64,000 nucleotides of DNA, taken from the NCBI RefSeq assembly GCF_012910905.1, contig NZ_WTVN01000013.1:1-64000 (forward strand), read 5' to 3'. Position numbers and translations under genes: made by a program. The notes under the pieces were generated by a model, which saw only the letters and a list, made by a program, of their open reading frames with translations, made no database searches and was not told the DNA's origin. Positions 1-10,463 of this stretch are shown piece by piece; the first letter of the stretch is position 1, and each line of letters starts with the position of its first letter. This DNA is from Aromatoleum toluvorans (GTDB lineage: Bacteria; Pseudomonadota; Gammaproteobacteria; Burkholderiales; Rhodocyclaceae).

Positions 1-153
1 GGATGGGGGTCGGACGGGTTCACAGAGCCGCCGATCAGCGCCCACGGAAACCCATCCCCCTCCCAACCTCCCCCTTGAAGGGGGAGGAGCATCCGTGCCC
101 CAGCCGAGGAAATCGCCTCCGCAAGCTGCTGGATTCCTCTAATGTTCCCGCCC
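1..153. other. intergenic end of window with a G/C-rich hairpin
   Basis: No convincing gene. Bases 67-87 form a near-perfect hairpin (CCTCCCCCT, three-base loop, AGGGGGAGG). It lies downstream of the cbbP stop, so it could help end the cbb transcript. It lacks a U-tract and looks like a dispersed CCTCCCCCTT-type palindrome rather than a classical terminator. Confidence 0.4.
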
Positions 154-1029
154 TCACAGCACCTTCCTCCTGCGCTCCACCAGCCTCCAGATGAACGGCG
201 TGAAAATCAGCTGCATCGCGAGCTCCATCTTTCCGCCCGGCACGACGATGGTGTTCGCGCGGCTCATGAAGCTGCCGTGGATCATGTTCAGCAGGTACGC
301 GAAATCGATCCCCTTCGGATCGGCGAAGCGAATCACCACCATGCTCTCGTCGGCCGTCGGCACCGCGCGCGCGATGAACGGGTTCGACGTATCCACCATC
401 GGCACACGCTGGAAATTCACATGCGTGCGCGCGAACTGCGGGCAGATGTAATGCACATAGTCATGCATCCGGCGCAGGATCGTGTCCGTGACCGCCTCGG
501 TCGAATAACCGCGCGTGCTCTTGTCGCGATGCAGCTTCTGGATCCACTCCAGGTTGATCACCGGCACCACGCCGATCAGCAGATCCGGAAAACGTGCGAC
601 ATCCACCTTGTCGGTGACCACCGCGCCGTGCAGCCCCTCGTAGAACAGCAGGTCGCTGCCCGCCGGAATCTCCTCCCACGCGGTGAAGGTGCCCGCGGGC
701 TGGCTGTAGGGCTCGGCCTCCTCGGCGCTGTGCAGATACTTCCGCCGCATGCCGCGGCCGGATTCGGCATAGCTGCGGAACAGCTGCTCCAGCTCGGCGA
801 ACAGGTTCGCCTCCTCGCCGAAGTGGCTGAAATGGTTGTTCGGCACGCCCTCGAGCTCGGCGAGGCGCTTGCGCATCTCCAGGCGGTCGAAAGCGTGGAA
901 ACTGTCGCCCTCGACCACGGCGGCGGTGACCTTCTCGCGGCGGAAGATCTCCTCGAAGGTGCGCTGCACGGTGCTGGTTCCGGCCCCTGACGAGCCGGTG
1001 ATGGCGACGATTGGGTGGCGTTCGGACAT
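154..1029 (-). CDS. cbbP: phosphoribulokinase
   Basis: Makes ribulose 1,5-bisphosphate from ribulose 5-phosphate and ATP, the step that regenerates the RuBisCO substrate. At 291 residues it has the length of the proteobacterial (octameric) class. A P-loop GSSGAGTS lies at residues 12-19, and the family features YEGLHGA and DKSTRGYS are present. The start at 1029 (MSERHPIVAI) was chosen because the open frame continues upstream into sequence without family features. It is the last gene of the minus-strand cbbLSXFP operon, 25 bases after cbbF, and should share the CbbR-controlled promoter near 5.2 kb. Confidence 0.95.
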   Translation of the reverse strand: MSERHPIVAITGSSGAGTSTVQRTFEEIFRREKVTAAVVEGDSFHAFDRLEMRKRLAELEGVPNNHFSHFGEEANLFAELEQLFRSYAESGRGMRRKYLHSAEEAEPYSQPAGTFTAWEEIPAGSDLLFYEGLHGAVVTDKVDVARFPDLLIGVVPVINLEWIQKLHRDKSTRGYSTEAVTDTILRRMHDYVHYICPQFARTHVNFQRVPMVDTSNPFIARAVPTADESMVVIRFADPKGIDFAYLLNMIHGSFMSRANTIVVPGGKMELAMQLIFTPFIWRLVERRRKVL

Positions 1030-1054
1030 GATGTCCCCCTTGGCGTTTGAGAAA

Positions 1055-2128
1055 TCAGTTCTGCCGGAACAGGCTGCGCGCGTGGAACAGCGGCAGGTCG
1101 CTGTCGGGCTGCGGCGCGGGTTCGCGGTGGTAGCGCTCGATGCGCTCGACCTCCTCGCGCGAGCCGAACACGAAGCCGATGCGCTGGTGCAGGCTCGTCG
1201 GCTCGACATCGAGCACCGGCCGCTCGCCGGTCGAGGCGCGCCCGCCGGCCTGTTCGACGATCATGCCAATCGGGTTGCACTCATAGAGCAGGCGCAGCCG
1301 GCCGGGCTTGGCCGGATCCTTGCGGTCGCGGGGGTACAGGAACACGCCGCCGCGCATCAGGATGCGATGCGTCTCGGCCACCAGCGACGCCACCCAGCGC
1401 ATGTTGAAATCGGATTCGCGCGGGCCGCTGCGGCCGGCGAGGCATTCGTCGACGTAGCGGCGCACCGGCGGCTCCCAGAAGCGCGAGTTGGCCGCGTTGA
1501 TCGCGAACTCGCGCGTCGTCGTCGGGATGCCGATCTCCGGGTGCGTGAGGAAGAATTCGCCGAGGATCGGGTCGAAGGTGAAGCCCGCGACGCCATCGCC
1601 GACGGTCAGCACCAGCATCGTCGACGGCCCGTAGATCGCGTAGCCGGCCGCCACCTGGCGCGTGCCCGGCTGCAGGAAATCCTCGGGTTGCGCGTCCTCG
1701 CCCGGCGTCGGCGCACGCAGCACCGAGAAGATCGAACCGACCGCGACGTTCACGTCGATGTTCGACGAACCGTCGAGCGGATCGAAGACCAACAGGTACT
1801 TGCCCCGCGAGCCGTCGGCCGGCAGCGGGATCGGCGCTTCGTTCTCCTCCGACACCATGCCGGCGAGGTCGTCGCCCCAGTGCGTCGCGCGCAGGAAGAT
1901 GCGGTCGGCGAGCACGTCGAGCTTCTTCTGCGTCTCGCCCTGCACGTTCTCGCTGTCGAGCGATCCGAGCACGCCCGCGAGCGCGCCCTGCGCGACGGCG
2001 CGCGAGATCGCCTTGCAGGCCTGCGCGACCTGCAGGATCAGCGCGTTGAACTCGCCGGTCGCACCCGGGTGCAGGCGGCGCTGGGCGATCAGGTATTCGG
2101 TCAGTGTCGTGCGTTCGATGTCGAACAT
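1055..2128 (-). CDS. cbbF: fructose-1,6-bisphosphatase class I
   Basis: Hydrolyses fructose 1,6-bisphosphate (and in autotrophs often sedoheptulose 1,7-bisphosphate) in the regenerative half of the Calvin cycle. The 357-residue protein has the class I metal site DPLDGSSNID at about residues 116-125 and the SEENEAP acidic patch near 93. ATG 2128 gives the usual N-terminus (MFDIERTTLTEYL). It sits between cbbX (17 bases upstream) and cbbP in one operon. Being inside the cbb operon marks it as the Calvin-cycle copy rather than the gluconeogenic one. Confidence 0.95.
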   Translation of the reverse strand: MFDIERTTLTEYLIAQRRLHPGATGEFNALILQVAQACKAISRAVAQGALAGVLGSLDSENVQGETQKKLDVLADRIFLRATHWGDDLAGMVSEENEAPIPLPADGSRGKYLLVFDPLDGSSNIDVNVAVGSIFSVLRAPTPGEDAQPEDFLQPGTRQVAAGYAIYGPSTMLVLTVGDGVAGFTFDPILGEFFLTHPEIGIPTTTREFAINAANSRFWEPPVRRYVDECLAGRSGPRESDFNMRWVASLVAETHRILMRGGVFLYPRDRKDPAKPGRLRLLYECNPIGMIVEQAGGRASTGERPVLDVEPTSLHQRIGFVFGSREEVERIERYHREPAPQPDSDLPLFHARSLFRQN

Positions 2129-2145
2129 GGCGGCGTTCCCCTGGG

Positions 2146-3132
2146 TCAGAATTGGGTGCGTTCGGCGGTGCATTCGGCGATGCGTTCGGCGGGCCGGAAA
2201 TGCCGGCTGCTGCGCACGTCGGCGTCGGTCAGCGTCGTCAGCGCCGCGGCATCGACGGTCGCGCCCGCCTCGAAGAGGCGCAGCGCCTGGCGCAGCCGCA
2301 TGCGGTCGAGCGCGTTGCGCACGCTCCGGGCGTTGGCGAAGTGCGGCTGGCGGCGGCGCAGCACGATGTATTCGTCGAAGGCGCGGCGTGCGGCGTCGTC
2401 GAAGCGGTAGTTCCACTGCGCGAGCATCTTTCCGGCGATGTCGCCGAGCTCGCCGTCGGAGTAGTCGGGGAAGTCGATGTGGTGCGCGATGCGCGATTTC
2501 AGGCCGGGGTTCGATTCGAAGAAGCGCTCCATGCGGTCACCGTAGCCGGCGAGCACCACGACGAGGTCGTCGCGCTGGTTCTCCATGACCTGCAGCAGGA
2601 TCTCGATCGCCTCCTGGCCGTAGTCCTTTTCGTTCTCGGGGCGGTACAGGTAGTAGGCCTCGTCGATGAAGAGCACCCCGCCCATCGCGCGCTTCAGCAC
2701 TTCCTTGGTCTTGGGCGCGGTGTGGCCGATGTACTGGCCGACGAGGTCGTCGCGCGTCACCGCGACGACGTGCCCGCGGCGCACGTAGCCGAGCCGCTGC
2801 AGGATCTGCGCGATGCGCAGCGCGACGGTGGTCTTGCCGGTGCCGGGGTTGCCGGTGAAGCTCATGTGCAGCGACGGCGCCTCGGTCGCGAGGCCGATCT
2901 TGCGGCGCGCGCGGTCGACCAGCAGCAGCGCGGCGATCTCGCGCACGCGGCGCTTCACCGGCACGAGGCCGACCAGCTCGCGGTCGAGCTCGTCGAGCAC
3001 CTCGCCGACGCCCGCCTCGCGGTACTCGGCCGCAAGGTCGACGGTGCCGGACGGGGCGTCCGTCTCGGCGCGGAGCGCGGTGTCGGGCGATGCGGAAGGC
3101 AGGCCCGCGGCCTGCCGATCGGCGGCGTTCAT
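2146..3132 (-). CDS. cbbX: red-type RuBisCO activase CbbX
   Basis: AAA+ motor that removes inhibitory sugar phosphates from form IC/ID RuBisCO by threading the large-subunit C-terminus; in characterised members it is itself activated by ribulose bisphosphate. The 328-residue protein has Walker A GNPGTGKT at 94-101, Walker [11 protein letters not shown], and the arginine-rich sensor region near [10 protein letters not shown]. Residues 1-35 are a poorly conserved leader, so the exact start (ATG 3132) is less sure than the core. Its place directly after cbbS is the standard order for red-type operons and agrees with the large subunit being form IC. Confidence 0.95.
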   Translation of the reverse strand: MNAADRQAAGLPSASPDTALRAETDAPSGTVDLAAEYREAGVGEVLDELDRELVGLVPVKRRVREIAALLLVDRARRKIGLATEAPSLHMSFTGNPGTGKTTVALRIAQILQRLGYVRRGHVVAVTRDDLVGQYIGHTAPKTKEVLKRAMGGVLFIDEAYYLYRPENEKDYGQEAIEILLQVMENQRDDLVVVLAGYGDRMERFFESNPGLKSRIAHHIDFPDYSDGELGDIAGKMLAQWNYRFDDAARRAFDEYIVLRRRQPHFANARSVRNALDRMRLRQALRLFEAGATVDAAALTTLTDADVRSSRHFRPAERIAECTAERTQF

Positions 3133-3194
3133 CGTGGTGTCTCCTCGTGGGCGGGGGTGCGGCGCGCCGTCGATGCGGCGCGTTCCTGCAGGCG

Positions 3195-3620
3195 TCAGGC
3201 GGTGTAGCGTTCTCCTTCGGGCGCGCGCACGACGGCGTAGCTTTCGAGCGTGTAGCGCACGACGCGCCCCTCGCCTTCCTGGCGCACGAGGCGGAAGCCG
3301 GGCTCGTGCGCCGGGCGATTGACGAGGAACGACATGCGCATCGTTTCCCAGCCGTGCATGGAGTCGAACGCGTTGATGCGGATGTAGCGGTCGGGCCAGG
3401 TCGCGCGGCATTCGGCGAGCTCGCTCATGACGCCGGCGGGATCGACGAGGTCGAACATCGGATGGCCCCACATCGACCAGTAGGTGTTGCGCGGGTGCGG
3501 GTCGTCGGTGTATTCGATGCTGACCGCCCAGCCCTGCACGAGGCAGTACTCGACCTGCGCGGCGATCTGCGCGTCGGTCAGGTCGGGCAGGAAGGAAAAG
3601 GCGCCTTGGGTGATTCTCAT
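3195..3620 (-). CDS. cbbS: RuBisCO small subunit, form IC
   Basis: Small subunit of the L8S8 carboxylase. The 141-residue protein begins [16 protein letters not shown], typical of red-type small subunits. It carries the long C-terminal extension (about residues 105-141, [14 protein letters not shown]) that forms the central beta-barrel in this type. It follows cbbL by 34 bases and precedes cbbX by 62. It should be cotranscribed and translated in step with cbbL. Confidence 0.95.
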   Translation of the reverse strand: MRITQGAFSFLPDLTDAQIAAQVEYCLVQGWAVSIEYTDDPHPRNTYWSMWGHPMFDLVDPAGVMSELAECRATWPDRYIRINAFDSMHGWETMRMSFLVNRPAHEPGFRLVRQEGEGRVVRYTLESYAVVRAPEGERYTA

Positions 3621-3654
3621 GTCATCTCTCCTGGATCTGGGGTCGGGGGCGGAA

Positions 3655-5175
<1,521 letters not shown>

Positions 5176-5181
5176 TTACGA

Positions 5182-5203
5182 CGAATAAGCTCCAATCGAA
5201 TAA
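5182..5203. promoter_or_regulatory. candidate CbbR operator: CGAATAA direct repeats
   Basis: CGAATAA occurs at 5182-5188 and again at 5197-5203, a 15-base period, in the 109-base cbbL-cbbR gap. LysR-type regulators such as CbbR bind A/T-rich half-sites of T-N11-A form between the divergent genes they control, and this is the most A/T-rich stretch here. Binding is inferred from position and repeat only. Confidence 0.5.
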
Positions 5204-5230
5204 TCAGTGAGTTTGAGATAAGGATTGCTG

Positions 5231-6151
5231 ATGCGACTCGTTCAACGCCTGAGCATGCGCCAGCTGCGCGCGCTGGTCGCCGTCGCCGACTCCGGCAGCT
5301 TCACCGCCGCCGCGCACCTGCTGCACGTGACGCAGCCGGCGGTGTCGATGCAGCTGAAGGAACTCGAGGAGATCACCGGCGAGGTGCTCGTCGACGGCCG
5401 GCGCCAGATCCACCTGACCGCCGCCGGCGAGATCCTCGTGCGCCAGGCGCGCGTCGCGCTCGAAGCCATCGAACTGGCCGAGCTGCAGCTGAAGGCGCAG
5501 CGCGACATGCCGGCGGGCACGATCGAGGTCGCGGCGATCACCACCTCCGAGTATTTCGTGCCCTACCTCTTGGCCGAATTCGGCCGGCGCTACCCCGACG
5601 TCGGCTTCCGCCTGACGGTCGCGAACCGCGAGGTCGTGCACCGGCTGCTGCGCGACCAGCGCGCCGACCTCGCGATCACCGGCGAGCCGCCGAGCGGCCT
5701 GCCGCTGCGCCGCATTCCGTTCGCGCCGCATCCGCTGTCCTTCGTCGCGGCGCCCGATCACCCGCTCGCCGGCCGCGAACGCATCCCGCCCAGCGCACTC
5801 GCCGGCGAGCGGCTGCTGCTGCGTGAACAGGGCTCGGGTACGCGCGCGAACCTCGAACGTTTCCTGCGCGCGGCGCACGTCAAGGCGGTGCGCGCCGACG
5901 AGCTGGGCAGCAACGAGACGCTCAAGCAGGCGGCGATGGCGGGCATGGGGATCGCGTTCCTGTCGCACCAGTGCTTCGCGATGGAACTCGCCGCCGGCCG
6001 CATCGTGCGGCTCCCGGTGCTCGGCACGCCGGTGATGCGCGAGTGGAACGTGCTCGTGCCCGAAGGCCGCGCGCCGACGCCGGCAATGGTGGCGCTGCTC
6101 GACTATTTCCAGGCGGAAGGCGCCGAGCGGCTGCGCGCACTGGCGGCCTGA
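5231..6151 (+). CDS. cbbR: LysR-family regulator of the cbb operon
   Basis: Transcription factor that, in related autotrophs, activates the cbb operon in response to Calvin-cycle metabolites. The 306-residue protein has an N-terminal winged helix-turn-helix (SMRQLRALVAVADSGSFTAA) and a LysR substrate-binding domain from about residue 90 to the end. ATG 5231 was preferred over the in-frame TTG at 5225 because an AAGG site lies about nine bases upstream of it. Divergent orientation from cbbL is the classic CbbR arrangement and is the main reason for the specific name. Confidence 0.9.
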   Translation: MRLVQRLSMRQLRALVAVADSGSFTAAAHLLHVTQPAVSMQLKELEEITGEVLVDGRRQIHLTAAGEILVRQARVALEAIELAELQLKAQRDMPAGTIEVAAITTSEYFVPYLLAEFGRRYPDVGFRLTVANREVVHRLLRDQRADLAITGEPPSGLPLRRIPFAPHPLSFVAAPDHPLAGRERIPPSALAGERLLLREQGSGTRANLERFLRAAHVKAVRADELGSNETLKQAAMAGMGIAFLSHQCFAMELAAGRIVRLPVLGTPVMREWNVLVPEGRAPTPAMVALLDYFQAEGAERLRALAA

Positions 6152-6215
6152 GCCTTCGTCGGCGCGGCGCAGCAGCGCGCGGCGCTCCGGCCGCCCGCCG
6201 CGTGCGCCGCCCGGA

Positions 6216-6953
6216 TCAGCCATGGGTGGGCGCCTGCGCCCCGCCACCGCCGACGAGCGCGAAGAACTCGCGGCGCGTCGTCGCATCGTCGCGGAAGGCG
6301 CCGAGCATCCGGCTGGTGACCATCGCCACCCCCGGCTTGTGCACACCGCGCGTCGTCATGCACTGGTGCGCCGCCTCGATGACGACCGCGACCCCTTTCG
6401 GCTGCAGCACCGCCTGCAGCGTGTCGGCGATCTGCACCGTCATCTTCTCCTGGATCTGCAGCCGCTTCGCATAGGCATCGACGAGGCGCGCGAGCTTGGA
6501 GATGCCGACGACGCGGTGGCGCGGGAGGTAGGCGACGTGCGCGCGGCCGATGATCGGCACCATGTGATGCTCGCAATAGCTCTCGAAACGGATGTCGCGC
6601 AGCACGATCATCTCGTCGTAGCCCTCGACCTCCTCGAAAGTGCGGGCGAGCAGTTCCGCCGGGTCGGTGCGGTAGCCGGCGAAGAACTCCTCGTACGCGC
6701 GCACGACGCGCGCCGGCGTGTCGCGCAGCCCTTCACGCGCAGGATCGTCGCCGGCCCAGCGCAGCAGCGTGCGCACGGCGGCTTCCGCCTCCTTGCGGGT
6801 CGGCCGGTCGGCGGCGTCGCGCGACCTGGCGGAGCCGGTCGACGCCTCCGCCTTCACGGCCTTCGAAGTCTTCCGTGCGCGCGGTTTCGCCCGCTCAGCG
6901 CCGGTGGATCGGTTCTGCGCCCAGGCGCCGTCGCGGTCGTGCTCATCAAGCAT
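6216..6953 (-). CDS. folE: GTP cyclohydrolase I
   Basis: Converts GTP to 7,8-dihydroneopterin triphosphate, the first pterin step for folate and, in this setting, probably for H4MPT. The family core runs from about residue 55: the zinc-site segment [11 protein letters not shown] with its Cys and His, then [10 protein letters not shown] with the second zinc cysteine. The first 55 or so residues are a charged, Arg/Lys/Ala-rich extension absent from typical 185-220-residue enzymes; ATG 6953 therefore may not be the true start. It lies 16 bases after the PLP decarboxylase stop and ends the pabB-HAD-decarboxylase-folE operon. Confidence 0.92.
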   Translation of the reverse strand: MLDEHDRDGAWAQNRSTGAERAKPRARKTSKAVKAEASTGSARSRDAADRPTRKEAEAAVRTLLRWAGDDPAREGLRDTPARVVRAYEEFFAGYRTDPAELLARTFEEVEGYDEMIVLRDIRFESYCEHHMVPIIGRAHVAYLPRHRVVGISKLARLVDAYAKRLQIQEKMTVQIADTLQAVLQPKGVAVVIEAAHQCMTTRGVHKPGVAMVTSRMLGAFRDDATTRREFFALVGGGGAQAPTHG

Positions 6954-6969
6954 GTTCGGTCTCCTGCAG

Positions 6970-8214
6970 CTACGTGTTGGGGAGCGGTTCGGGTAGCCCT
7001 GCTGCCCGGTCGATGACAAGCTCGGCGGCCGGCGGCCGGCCGAGAAAGGCTTGCGGGCTCGCGCTCGCGCCGTAGGCGCCGGACTGGAACACCGCGACGA
7101 GGTCGCCCGGTCCGGCCACGGGCAGCTCGATGTCTTCCGCCCAGGTGTCGTGCGGGGCGCACAGCGGGCCGACGAGCGTCACGCGCTCGGTCGCGTGCCG
7201 CCCTGCCCCGACCACGGTGATCGGGAAATGCAGGTGACGGCGCCCTTCCAGCGCGCCGGTCGCGTGCCAGTGGTGGTGTGCACCGCCGTCGACGATCAGG
7301 AAGGTGCGGCCGCGCGAGGTCTTGCGTTCGACCACGCGCGTCAGGTACAGCCCGGCCTCGCCGACCAGATAGCGGCCGAGTTCGAGCGTGAGGCGGGCAG
7401 CGGGAAGCCGGCGCGCCGCCTCCTTCGACAAGGCGCGCAGCGCATCGCCGACGACCGCCAGATCGAGTGCCGTCTCGCCGGGGAAGCACGGAATGCCGAG
7501 CCCGCCGCCGAGGTTCAGCACGCGCACGGGCGCTGGCGCGAAGGGCGCGAGCTCGCACGCCAGTTTCAAGGTCGCGCGCTGCGCTTCGGCGATCGCGAGC
7601 GCGTCGAGGCAGCGCGAGCCGGCATAGACGTGAAAACCTTCGAAGGCGAGCGGCAGGCGGCCGAGTTCGCCGAGCACCGCCGGCGCGTCCTCGCTGTCGA
7701 CACCGAATTTGCGCGGCCCGCCGCCCATCTGTGCGTCGGCAGCGAGACTGAACGGCGGATTCACGCGCAGCGCGACGCGCGGGCGGCGGCCGTTCGCGAG
7801 CGCCGCGAGGCGCCGCGCTTCGGCGAGCGATTCGACGACGACGAGTGCTTCCGCGGCGACCGCTGCGGCGAGGTCCTCGTCGCGCTTGCCGGGACCGGCG
7901 ACGCTGAGCGTCTCGCCGGCGACGCCCGCCGCACGCGCGAGCGCGATCTCCGCCGCGGACGTCACGTCGCAGCCATCGACGAGCGGCGCTATGCGCGCGA
8001 CGACCGCCGGCAGCGGGTTCGCCTTCACGGCGTACAGCAGCGCAAGCCCGGCAGGCAGCTCGGCGCGCAGTTCGCCGATCCTGCGCTCGATGAGCGGCGC
8101 CGAGTACAGGTACAGCGGCGTGCCGTGGCGCCGTGCGAAGTCCTGGAGTGCCGCCGCGCCCTGCCCGTCGGGGAGCTGCCAGCGGCGCAGCAGCGTCGTG
8201 AGGAGATCGGTCAT
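6970..8214 (-). CDS. fold-type III PLP-dependent decarboxylase, substrate unknown
   Basis: Alanine-racemase-fold decarboxylase of the diaminopimelate/ornithine decarboxylase superfamily, 414 residues. Visible features are the PLP lysine motif YAVKANP near residue 63, the histidine segment GFHVYAGS, the glycine-rich [10 protein letters not shown] phosphate site, [11 protein letters not shown] (the family usually has EPGR), the [10 protein letters not shown] cysteine segment and the terminal QSGAYGAS. It is not typical LysA: the GP-CAPHDTW segment and the gene context differ. It sits between an HAD phosphatase and folE in an operon led by pabB. One possibility is an amino-acid decarboxylase feeding a C1 cofactor, for example tyrosine to tyramine for methylofuran; nothing in the sequence fixes the substrate. 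Confidence 0.85.
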   Translation of the reverse strand: MTDLLTTLLRRWQLPDGQGAAALQDFARRHGTPLYLYSAPLIERRIGELRAELPAGLALLYAVKANPLPAVVARIAPLVDGCDVTSAAEIALARAAGVAGETLSVAGPGKRDEDLAAAVAAEALVVVESLAEARRLAALANGRRPRVALRVNPPFSLAADAQMGGGPRKFGVDSEDAPAVLGELGRLPLAFEGFHVYAGSRCLDALAIAEAQRATLKLACELAPFAPAPVRVLNLGGGLGIPCFPGETALDLAVVGDALRALSKEAARRLPAARLTLELGRYLVGEAGLYLTRVVERKTSRGRTFLIVDGGAHHHWHATGALEGRRHLHFPITVVGAGRHATERVTLVGPLCAPHDTWAEDIELPVAGPGDLVAVFQSGAYGASASPQAFLGRPPAAELVIDRAAGLPEPLPNT

Positions 8215-8250
8215 CGTCCCGCCCCGTCGCGCTCGGCCGGGTCCTGCCCG

Positions 8251-8958
8251 TTAGCGCTCATCGGCCAGCACCTCGACGATGCGCCAGCCGCGCTTTTCAG
8301 CCTCGGCGCGCAAGCGCGGATCCGGGCGAACCACGACGGCTTCGGCGACGCGTTCGAGCAGCGGCAGGTCGCTCGCCGAATCCGAATAGAACACCGAGTG
8401 CGCAAGCCCCGCCCAGGCGAGCCCGTTCTCGGCGAGCCACCGTTCGACACGCGCGACTTTCGCGGCGCCGTGGCACAGCTCGCCCTCGACCCCGCCGGTG
8501 TAACGGCCGTCCCGGACCTCGGCGCGGCTCGACAGCAGCTGGTCCAGCCCGAACTCGCGCGCGAACGGCGTTGCGACGAAATCGTTGGTCGCGGTCACCA
8601 GGGCGCACAGGTCGCCCCGCTCCCGATGCGCTGCGACGAGCGCGCGCGCCGCCTGCGGAATCGTTGCCGCAATCTGCGCATGAAACGCGGCGCCCAGCGC
8701 GTCGCGCTCGGTCGCCGCAAAGCGCGCCAGCGGCGCCATCGCAATCGCGTGCAGCCGCGCCACCGGCAGCTCGCCGCGCACGTAGCGATGGCAGGCGTCG
8801 AGGTAGCGCTCGGTAACGTCGGCCTCGAGCACGCCACGGTCGACGAGAAAACGCAGGAAGGCCATCCCGCTGTCGTAGGGGATGAGCGTCAGGTCGAGGT
8901 CGAACAGCGCAACGCGGCGCGGGGCCGCTGCACGCGCCGGTGCGGCCATCGGTGTCAT
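8251..8958 (-). CDS. HAD-superfamily phosphatase (SerB-like subgroup)
   Basis: Haloacid-dehalogenase-type phosphatase of 235 residues. Motif I is ALFDLDLTLIPYDSG, close to the usual DxDxT (here DLDLT). Motif II threonine is in CALVTATNDFV and motif IV is YSDSASDLPLLE. It resembles the HAD-IB (SerB/CicA) subgroup, which has an alpha-helical cap. Its ATG overlaps the pabB stop (ATGA, 8955-8958), so the two are translationally coupled. The substrate is not evident; a phosphorylated pterin, furan or aminobenzoate intermediate would fit the operon but is inference. Confidence 0.85.
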   Translation of the reverse strand: MTPMAAPARAAAPRRVALFDLDLTLIPYDSGMAFLRFLVDRGVLEADVTERYLDACHRYVRGELPVARLHAIAMAPLARFAATERDALGAAFHAQIAATIPQAARALVAAHRERGDLCALVTATNDFVATPFAREFGLDQLLSSRAEVRDGRYTGGVEGELCHGAAKVARVERWLAENGLAWAGLAHSVFYSDSASDLPLLERVAEAVVVRPDPRLRAEAEKRGWRIVEVLADER

Positions 8959-10325
8959 GCCCCGCCCGCCGCGCTGCGCGGTATCGTGTCCGCGCGCGCA
9001 CGCAGCGCCGCCGGTGCGTACCGCTCGGCCTGCGCCGCGATGTCCGCGGGCGCGCATGCCTCGTGCGGCGGCACCGCGTCGTCGGCGACGAGCCCGGTCA
9101 GGAAACGCGCCTTCAACGCACATTCCTCGAATTCGTCGGCCGCGGTGCTGTCGATGACGATCCCCGCGCCGACCCCCATCCGGCCGCGCTGCAGCTTGCC
9201 GTGCGCGGCGTCGAGCGTCAGCGTGCGGATCGCGACCGACAGGCAGAAGTCGCCGCACGCCGCCCCCGGCCGCCCCGATCCCGGCGCGTCGATCCAGCCG
9301 ATGCTGCCGGTGTAGAGGCCGCGCGGGGTGCTCTCGAGCTCGCCGATCAGCTGCATCGTGCGGTGCTTCGGCGCGCCGGTGATCGAGCCGCAGGGAAAGA
9401 GCGCGCGCAGGATGGCCGGAAAGCCGACTTCATCGGGCAGGTCCGCCTCCACCGTCGAGGTCATCTGGAACACCGTCGAATACGGCTCGATCGAGAACAG
9501 CGCCGGCACGCGGACGCTGCCGACCTTCGCGATGCGGCCGAGGTCGTTGCGCAGCAGGTCGACGATCATCAGGTTCTCGGCGCGGTTCTTGACGTCCCCT
9601 GCGAGCATGCGCGCGAGCTCGCTGTCGCCCTCGACGTCCGGTGCGCGCCGCGACGTGCCCTTCATCGGCCGCGTGACGAGGCGCCCGTCGTGATGGCGCA
9701 GGAAGAGCTCCGGCGAGCACGACAGCACGTGGCTCGGCCCCGGCCCCGGCCCCGGCGGCAGCGCGATGAACGCGCCGTAGGCCACCGGCTGCCGCTCGCG
9801 CAGGCGCCGGTACAGCGACACCGGCGAACCGAACACGTCGAAATCGAGCCGGTAGGTGTAATTGACCTGGTAGGTTTCGCCCTCGCCGATCGCGTGGTGG
9901 ATGCGCGCGATCGCGTCGTCGAAGGCCTTGTGGTCGACGCTCGCGCGCGGCGCGAGGATAGCCGCGGGGGCGCGATGCGTGCCGTCGTACGGGTAACCGG
10001 CGCGCTCGTCGGCGTCCTGGGCGAGCAGCCAGGCTTCGACCTCGTCGGCCGACAGGTGCGCGAGCCGCGCGAAGATCAGCACGCGCAGCGCCCCGCCGTC
10101 CGCGGCGGCGCGCGCGTCGATCCCGTGCAGGCGCGCGCCCCATTCGTAGTCGGCGAGCACGACCGCATGGCCGCCCGCGCGCAGATCGCGCTCGACACCG
10201 CTCCAGACGGCATCGAGCGTCGCGGGGTCGTCGCAGCGGTGCTCGCGCACGAAGCCGGTGTAGAGCCGGCTCGTCGGATACGCGGCGGTGGCGTTGCAGT
10301 CGTCGAGCAAGGCAAAGCAGGCCAT
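8955..10325 (-). CDS. pabB: aminodeoxychorismate synthase component I
   Basis: Aminates chorismate toward p-aminobenzoate, a building block of folate and, through beta-RFAP synthase, of H4MPT. The 456-residue protein has the chorismate-binding core in the C-terminal two thirds: RPMKGTSRR near 250, AENLMIVDLLRNDLGR near 280, SITGAPKHRTM near 345, and VGAGIVIDS near the end. The MKGT motif supports PabB rather than anthranilate synthase. No fused PabC domain is present. A short proline/glycine tract (PGPGPGP, encoded by repeated CGGCCC at about 9734-9756) interrupts the core. Its position beside C1-cofactor genes suggests a dedicated pABA supply. Confidence 0.93.
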   Translation of the reverse strand: MACFALLDDCNATAAYPTSRLYTGFVREHRCDDPATLDAVWSGVERDLRAGGHAVVLADYEWGARLHGIDARAAADGGALRVLIFARLAHLSADEVEAWLLAQDADERAGYPYDGTHRAPAAILAPRASVDHKAFDDAIARIHHAIGEGETYQVNYTYRLDFDVFGSPVSLYRRLRERQPVAYGAFIALPPGPGPGPSHVLSCSPELFLRHHDGRLVTRPMKGTSRRAPDVEGDSELARMLAGDVKNRAENLMIVDLLRNDLGRIAKVGSVRVPALFSIEPYSTVFQMTSTVEADLPDEVGFPAILRALFPCGSITGAPKHRTMQLIGELESTPRGLYTGSIGWIDAPGSGRPGAACGDFCLSVAIRTLTLDAAHGKLQRGRMGVGAGIVIDSTAADEFEECALKARFLTGLVADDAVPPHEACAPADIAAQAERYAPAALRARADTIPRSAAGGA

Positions 10326-10463
10326 GGGGGTCCTCCTGCGCGGGTTGTGTCGAAGACGACTTTGCCAGCGAGGGCGACATTCGGCGTTATCAGGGCCGAC
10401 GCTCTCGTGCCTCGCTGCGCTCGAAGCCGACCGGCCGGATCGGCGGGCGGCCGGCGCCGGGCG

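Noticed and set aside
67-87. CCTCCCCCTT palindrome as a rho-independent terminator
   Set aside because: No U-tract on either strand and distant from the cbbP stop; it looks like a dispersed GC-rich palindrome.
9734-9756. CGGCCC tandem repeat
   Set aside because: Lies in frame inside pabB and encodes a Pro-Gly tract; a coding low-complexity stretch rather than an independent repeat element.
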